NCBI GenBank assembly: GCA_914767715.1
Contig: OU612068.1
Location: 24,614,001 to 24,678,000 of the forward strand
Length of the DNA stretch: 64,000 nt
Origin: Membranipora membranacea
Lineage: Eukaryota > Bryozoa > Gymnolaemata > Cheilostomatida > Membraniporidae
Direction: 5' to 3'
Made by a program: the position numbers and the translations under genes. The notes beneath the pieces were generated by a model. The model ran no database searches. It was not told the DNA's origin and saw nothing but the letters and a program-made list of their open reading frames with translations. Shown piece after piece: positions 58,901-64,000 of the stretch. Each line of letters begins with the position of its first letter. The stretch's first letter is position 1.

Positions 58901-61900
58901 CTGAGTTTGTTTTGATTTGTACATTTGGAGGCAGTTGTGCGACTTTTACAGCTAATCCGAACGCTCCAGGGAAGCTGTTACTGTCTCTCACTATAAATGT
59001 ACCAGGAGTGGCATTTTTCAACAGCTGGATGACTGAAATAGAAATGGTGACAAGTTCGTTAAGTATAATAATTATTATAATGTACAACGATTCGTGCGGA
59101 TACTTCAGTTTTGTCATTTTTACCTTATTAATTACCAGAGACAACTACCTTTGGTGTAAACTCAGTGCTAGATTCCAAGTCATCAAATGATACGGTTATG
59201 GAGATGGAAGCTATCAAAACTAGCTCCAACCTACTGTCACATAGAATTTTTTTAAGTAAGTATTGTCTGGGTTGCTGTTAGTGGTACTCCATCATCAATC
59301 ACCACCCGACATGATCGGGATTAGGTTGATAACGGAATGCCATTACCATCCGGCCAGAGTTTGAGCACCAAAACTCATAAGGAACCAATTGTTATATTTT
59401 TAGCCTTACCGTCATCCCTGGAGATATGAGGTTTGTACCAGTATTTAGAGGTATCCTTGACAAATTTAGCATTGAGCTGATTCTGGTGGTCGTTGGTAGA
59501 ATGGCCCTCTGAAGACTCACTCATGAACTGTACATGTCTGAAAACAAGATCAGCATTAGAAACTTGCATGTACCCAGCAGAGCCTAAAGACTAAAAGCAG
59601 ATAAAAGCATTTTATAGTCAGGCAGCTAGTTACAACAATTTTACAGTGAAAAAACTCTTCTGGGTAAAAACAGTAGAACTAGCGGCATGACTATAAAACG
59701 CATTTGAATGGCAGTAGACTTTAAAAGAAGGTGAAATAAATAAAAAGAAATATATCTATAGTCAATAATTGATAGCAACAAGGCACTTACTCTCACACCT
59801 AAGGAAGAGAAAACTAGTAAAACAGTGAACCCAAACAATGCTTGTATTGCTCCAAACTATACCTAAATAAATAACTAAATACTATAGATACTACTTCACC
59901 AGATGTACACTGACCCTGACTGAGCCGGGCTACCAGCTATTGTAGCATAAGTAACTCCACCCGAGTGGTTAGCCTGCGTTCCTCCTGCAGCAGCAGTGTT
60001 AACATGCAAAGTTTGATCGAGTGGAAGTATAGCCCCTCCTGGAGCAGAAGCAGTGGGTGAGGTTACAAAGTTAGCTGAAGCAGCAGAGTTATGTTGGTTG
60101 TAGCCGTAACTTGTGGTATGCTGCTGATGCTGCCGCGTAACCCTATGAGCACAACAAAATCTAAATAAACTATCTAAGCAGCACCAACACATGGTTTACA
60201 TTCCCCACACAGAACACGCAATGAAACATGCATTCTCAAATAAAAACTTAAAGGGCAACCAAGGTTTCGCAGCAATGCATTAATGGGTAGCAAATAATGT
60301 GCTGGGCAGCATCAGCTTTGTGCATTACGCGATGCAAAACTGAAAGTAGTTGCTGACTCTAAGCTGGGTAACACTTCAGTTTAGGGGAGGTTCCAAGACT
60401 TTGCTCTAATAATTATAGAGCACAGGCTAAATAATAACAGGAACAGGAAACTGCTATGTGGTATTCTCTTTTAGCTGAGTTTGAGTACCTGATGGAAGAA
60501 ATGTTTCACAAGAATTCTGGCTGAATAATCATTCGAATTATATTTTGTCTTTTTCCCCATGCAGAAGGTGCAATCTGCTATTAATCAATGGCAATCAATG
60601 AGAAGTTGTTTGAAACCTTGGTTGCCCTTTAATTCATCTATCAGCATAATAATCTGTGGAAATATTATGTAAGGGCACAAGAAACTGAAACATTTCTCCG
60701 AAGATTGAAATTATTTTTTGGGGAAGCTGATAGATCTGAACTATTGCATTAACAGTGAGCGTGTGCCTACTCTGGGCAATGTTAAAAATAGCTTGGCCTA
60801 TTGGAAACAGCTGCGTTGTATTAGCTTTCAACAATCGTTCTAGGCTACAAGAAGAATGCTGACCTTTCAGGAAAAAATCTAGAAGAGAAGTGTTAAAATC
60901 TCTCATATCAAACTCAATGTAACAAGCACTAGGGTTGGGGTATTGAGAAATGGTAAGGGGGTATCAATGTAATCAGAATCAAGGCCTGGGCATTAATGAG
61001 ATGATGGTGGTTGCTCATTGATCCCATGTTCCTGCAGTCAGAGATGTTCCCGTTTGATGACCACTCTCCGTAGACGTAGATGCTCATTATCTGTCAGGGG
61101 ACAACACCAAATGCAGGCTGATTGGTTCAAATTTCCTAAAGACAACTCACTGGTTGATAGTTGATGTTTGAGATGGTAGAGTATTGTGAGTTTGTAGAGT
61201 TCCCGTATGACTCTGCAGTGTTCCTGTGTGACTCGGCAGCATACCTCCTGCTGAATTCTGCTGCTGGTACATCTGCTGTTGTTGTTGCATTCTCTGCTCC
61301 TCTATTATCATCCTTTGTTGATGCCCGCCAGTGCTGCTCTGGGTATAGTCTACAATATACATGTATATCCATCAATAAACTCTCAGCACATTGAATCCGT
61401 AGGCAGTATTAGTTAGCATAACGTGGGTAAACTGAACTATATTTACGTGAGCTGACACACTTAAAGTTCATGCCTATCATTTTAGAGTGCAAAAAAGTAC
61501 TTATTGTGTAATGTATGCATACTTGTGGCACATTTTTTGATTGTTCAATCGAGCAATCGCAGCCAAGTTCACACCATCGATAATAATGATGTCAGTGGAA
61601 TCTTACGATTGTCTGCTCTTTGTTTGGTAGAGGACAACCCTTCGTGTAACATCCACTGCAGTTGTTGCAGAAGATATCAGCAATTAAAAGCACATGTCAT
61701 TAACAATTGCTGAATTACTTTCGGAACATCAAAGAGTCGGATTGAATGATCAAAGCGAAATCATCTCTGCCGTCACTTTCTTATAATGCATTCCCATCAA
61801 CTGAGAAGCAACTTAGTGCAATCATGCAGTGATGTAAGTTGGAAGTGAGTCTACTTCTTACAGAAAGATTATGTCATTTGAGTTATCCCCAGTTGAAAAT

Positions 61901-63067
61901 GTGTGCATGATAATTTTCGTTTTACTTTTAGAAGCTCTGATAATAACACATCAGCTGAGTGTGTATTAATATGGGTTGGAAGCACTTGTTACCAAAATAG
62001 GTAACAAAGGAAGGAAGAAGGGGTAAGCATGTTGCGAATCAGATATTTCTCAATCAATCAGTATATTTAAATGTGATTTTACATTAAAGAGAACAGAGGG
62101 TGCGCAGGTTAAATTGTAACTGCAGAAAGCTATGAGGGTAGTTTTACCTGCTCCAACAGCTAGCACACTAGGTGACATTAGCTGATAAGGTGTTTGGGGA
62201 GAAGTCGGTGTCTTTGGTAACACCGGTGTCAAAGGAGACATTGGTATCCCAGGAGACACAGCGTTGTGCCCGGGTGACACTGGAGTGATTGGTGTCACAG
62301 GCACTAACTTATAGAGCGGTGGTGACAATTGCTCCACTATGTAACATATATAAAAGAGAGCTTACAATGGGTGGGCAACGCTTAAACATATGAGAATGGG
62401 TACCAACAAAACTGAGTCTTGCAAATTTTGTAAAATTTCTTGCACAAGGTAATTGAATTCACACATAAACATTTGCTTGCGATGGCAGTGTAGTTCACAT
62501 GTTTGATGACAAAAACTTACATGAAGGCTGGGGACTCGAGACATTTCCAGAGTAAGTGCTTTGAGATTTCATGGTATGAGACTGAATAGTGGATTGTCCT
62601 GAAATGATAAACAAACCGTTTACTGTAAGCAGCCCTGACTTAGACTCTCCAAGGATAGGAAAAAACAGATTGAAAGTTAGAAACACAATGGGTAAGCAAG
62701 AGGTAAATGCGATGAGGGTTGTAGGAGAAACCGCAGGATTCCAAATGCACCAACTGTGCTATCAATCACACAATTGACAGACTCTTATGGTTAGTAAGTC
62801 AGCAACAATATTGCTGTTTTGTCAAGCTCATGATGCACTTTCTCAAGCGTCAAGCTGCATTTATTTAAACTTTTAAATGTTAGTAGTAAATAATGTGCTG
62901 CATACTTGCATGCTTTGTTTAATTACCATTTCTATGGTTGGTATTAGTCTTGGGACCGGTTGTACTAGCGGGAGACGAGTTGGAAGTGGTACGAAATCCG
63001 GGACTACTACTACCAGCTGAGGAGAGACTAGAATTGAACTGTGTATGCTGTTGTGTCTTAGATGCAC
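55935..63067 (-). CDS. TNS1: Tensin homologue, 3' part (linker, SH2, PTB)
   Basis: Focal-adhesion adaptor. The SH2 domain binds phosphotyrosine proteins and the PTB domain binds integrin beta tails. Exons (minus): 63067-62927, 62598-62521, 62336-62148, 61349-61151, 60142-59915, 59537-59410, 59032-58811, 58664-58587, 58112-57978, 57722-57557, 56665-56555, 56058-55935. Phases match and give 598 residues in the window. The first five exons are a Ser/Thr/Pro/Gln-rich linker with TPITPVSPG-type repeats. SH2: [11 protein letters not shown], then [20 protein letters not shown] with the phosphate-binding Arg, [12 protein letters not shown], and [85 protein letters not shown] and [16 protein letters not shown] at the end. 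The N-terminal PTEN-like and C2 region is expected beyond 64000 if present. Which vertebrate paralogue (1-4) it equals is not decidable. Confidence 0.95.
56946..57471. mobile_element. 512-bp inverted-repeat element in tensin intron
   Basis: Element 56953-57464 has long imperfect inverted arms (about 56953-57113 and 57300-57464). Landmarks are AGGCAGTTTTCTGAGCTC against its partner ending AACTGTC, and AGAGGGTTATCTTAAAAACC on the left against GGTTTTTAAGATAACCCTCT on the right. TATCAAT flanks it at 56946-56952 and 57465-57471. Non-coding and moderately diverged. It lies between the coding exons 57722-57557 and 56665-56555. Confidence 0.75.
58587..59537 (-). other. Tensin SH2 domain exons
   Basis: Exons 59537-59410, 59032-58811 and 58664-58587 encode the SH2 domain. 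The FLVRES-equivalent is FIVRDS, with its Arg intact, so phosphotyrosine binding should be retained. The tensin-specific LKGCSNEP loop and the [11 protein letters not shown] ending distinguish it from other SH2 families. Confidence 0.93.
60248..60632. mobile_element. TTAA-flanked MITE, copy C (377 bp)
   Basis: Element 60252-60628 begins AGGGCAACCAAGGTTTC and ends GAAACCTTGGTTGCCCT, with TTAA on both sides (60248-60251, 60629-60632). The inverted ends are perfect for 17 bases. Tensin intron. Confidence 0.9.
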
Positions 63068-64000
63068 CTATCACCAATAAGCAGAAAACAACTATTATTA
63101 TCCAACTACTATCATTTGTATGTATGAGGGCAGACTTGCAGGTAGAGCTAAAGCTGTGCCTGGATAGCTGATAGGGGCATACTATTATGGGTGGCCGATA
63201 ATTGAATGCCATGACCAGTAACCCGGGGAATGTTTAGCCAATCATACTAAAGTACAGCATATCAGCACCCTTCAGTAGAGAGGCGCTGCATCTAGTTGTA
63301 AACGCTCTCATATCCTGGTCATCTGTTAGTTGCAGTTGGGGTTGGACAGCTGGGGTTCTAGAATCATATTTCAGGTCCCGATTTGAGTCACTTCAAAACC
63401 ACAATTCTTCAACTACGGAACTAGTTTGTTTTTACTTGGTGGAACATCCGGCAAGCTATTCCAGTTGTTTGGGTTAGTATCCAGTTTCTCTCTAATCTAC
63501 CCATGTTTTTTTTCCGGTTAATTCATCTATAAGTTATAAGTCTATGGAAAAGAGGGGCTCACACAGGGTTAGGATTTATAGGGTGATCATAATGATATTA
63601 TGACATCAAAACTCAAATTGTTAATCGAAAAACAACATGTGCAGCTGATTGACACTGGAGTTTCCTAACTGCAAAAGTCAAGCTAGACCAAGTTTGGTCC
63701 ATTTGCCATTCCGAGTCGCTTGCGATCCACTAGTCACGCCGCGTGGCCAGTGGAATGGAGCGACAGGAATGCAGGCAAATGGATCAAACTTGTTCTAGAG
63801 TCAAGCAGACAAGAGGCCAACAGTCAAGCCATTATTGATAAAAAAAACGCTTTCAACTCCTAGTGAACCAATGTTTAGCTCAAGAGAATTATTGTATGAT
63901 CCATGATTATGATGCTTCAGTATTATTATTAAACGCCATTATGAGGAAATAATAATGGTCATAAAATTATCTGTGAGCGAAAAAATATACAGATGACATG
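63068..64000 (-). other. Tensin intron running off the window
   Basis: No earlier tensin exon was recognised before the window end. Contains one MITE (63676-63805). Sequence beyond 64000 is needed for the next exon. Confidence 0.5.
63676..63805. mobile_element. MITE with CTAGACCAAG ends (copy 2)
   Basis: Element 63683-63798. Left end CTAGACCAAGTTTGGTCC plus ATTTGCC, right end the near-complement GGCAAATGGATCAAACTTG plus TTCTAG. AGTCAAG flanks both sides (63676-63682, 63799-63805), extendable to 8 bases. Same family as 49523-49650; the two also share a GTGACCAGTGG-like centre in one orientation. Confidence 0.78.

Noticed and set aside
1-64000. Dedicated novel defence or biosynthetic gene system
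   Set aside because: All intact genes belong to ordinary conserved animal families; no unknown multi-gene cassette is visible.

Overview
This is a window of AT-rich animal nuclear DNA. The genes are split by many GT-AG introns, they are recognisable metazoan families, and the introns and spacers carry numerous short inverted-repeat transposons and a tRNA-derived SINE. The families (Bicaudal-C, FIT/FITM, eIF3c, NF-YB, TMEM98, tensin) and the intron-rich structures (for example 18 coding exons for eIF3c) indicate a non-vertebrate metazoan. I cannot name the phylum from the sequence alone. There is no sign of bacterial or viral sequence or of a CRISPR array.

Layout. (1) 3015-16544, + strand: the 3' part of a Bicaudal-C gene (16 exons, 873 residues in the window); its first exons must lie before the window. 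(2) 18242-19057, - strand: a single-exon FIT-family ER membrane protein, tail-to-tail with BICC1. (3) 21207-29250, - strand: a complete eIF3 subunit c gene, 914 residues, with an RGG-rich tail. (4) 31269-33207, - strand: a complete NF-Y subunit beta gene, five exons, 187 residues. (5) 33208-38518: a spacer holding one orphan minus-strand exon that looks like a fibronectin type III fragment. (6) 38519-51517, + strand: a TMEM98 homologue, six exons, 328 residues, with an unusually long low-complexity C-terminal tail. (7) 53018-53484, - strand: a C-type lectin domain broken by a frame change and a stop. (8) 55935-63067, - strand: the 3' part of a tensin gene (12 exons: Ser/Pro/Gln-rich linker, SH2, PTB), with its 5' part beyond the window's right end.

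The genes are unrelated housekeeping and regulatory loci and do not form one pathway: post-transcriptional control (BICC1, eIF3c), CCAAT-box transcription (NF-YB), ER lipid metabolism (FITM), membrane protein regulation (TMEM98) and focal adhesion signalling (tensin).

The most distinctive unexplained content is the mobile DNA. A roughly 70-bp perfect-ended palindromic element occurs four times, each time flanked by its own 9-bp direct repeat. A 531-bp foldback element also has a 9-bp duplication and an inverted internal rearrangement. A 326/377-bp family is flanked by TTAA at all three copies. An about 120-bp family carries 7-8-bp duplications, and a 364-bp SINE has a 9-bp duplication. These were worked out by eye from termini and flanks; a genome-wide copy search would test each family. 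Exon boundaries were set by reading-frame continuity, GT/AG sites and recall of the human family members; no alignment was run.
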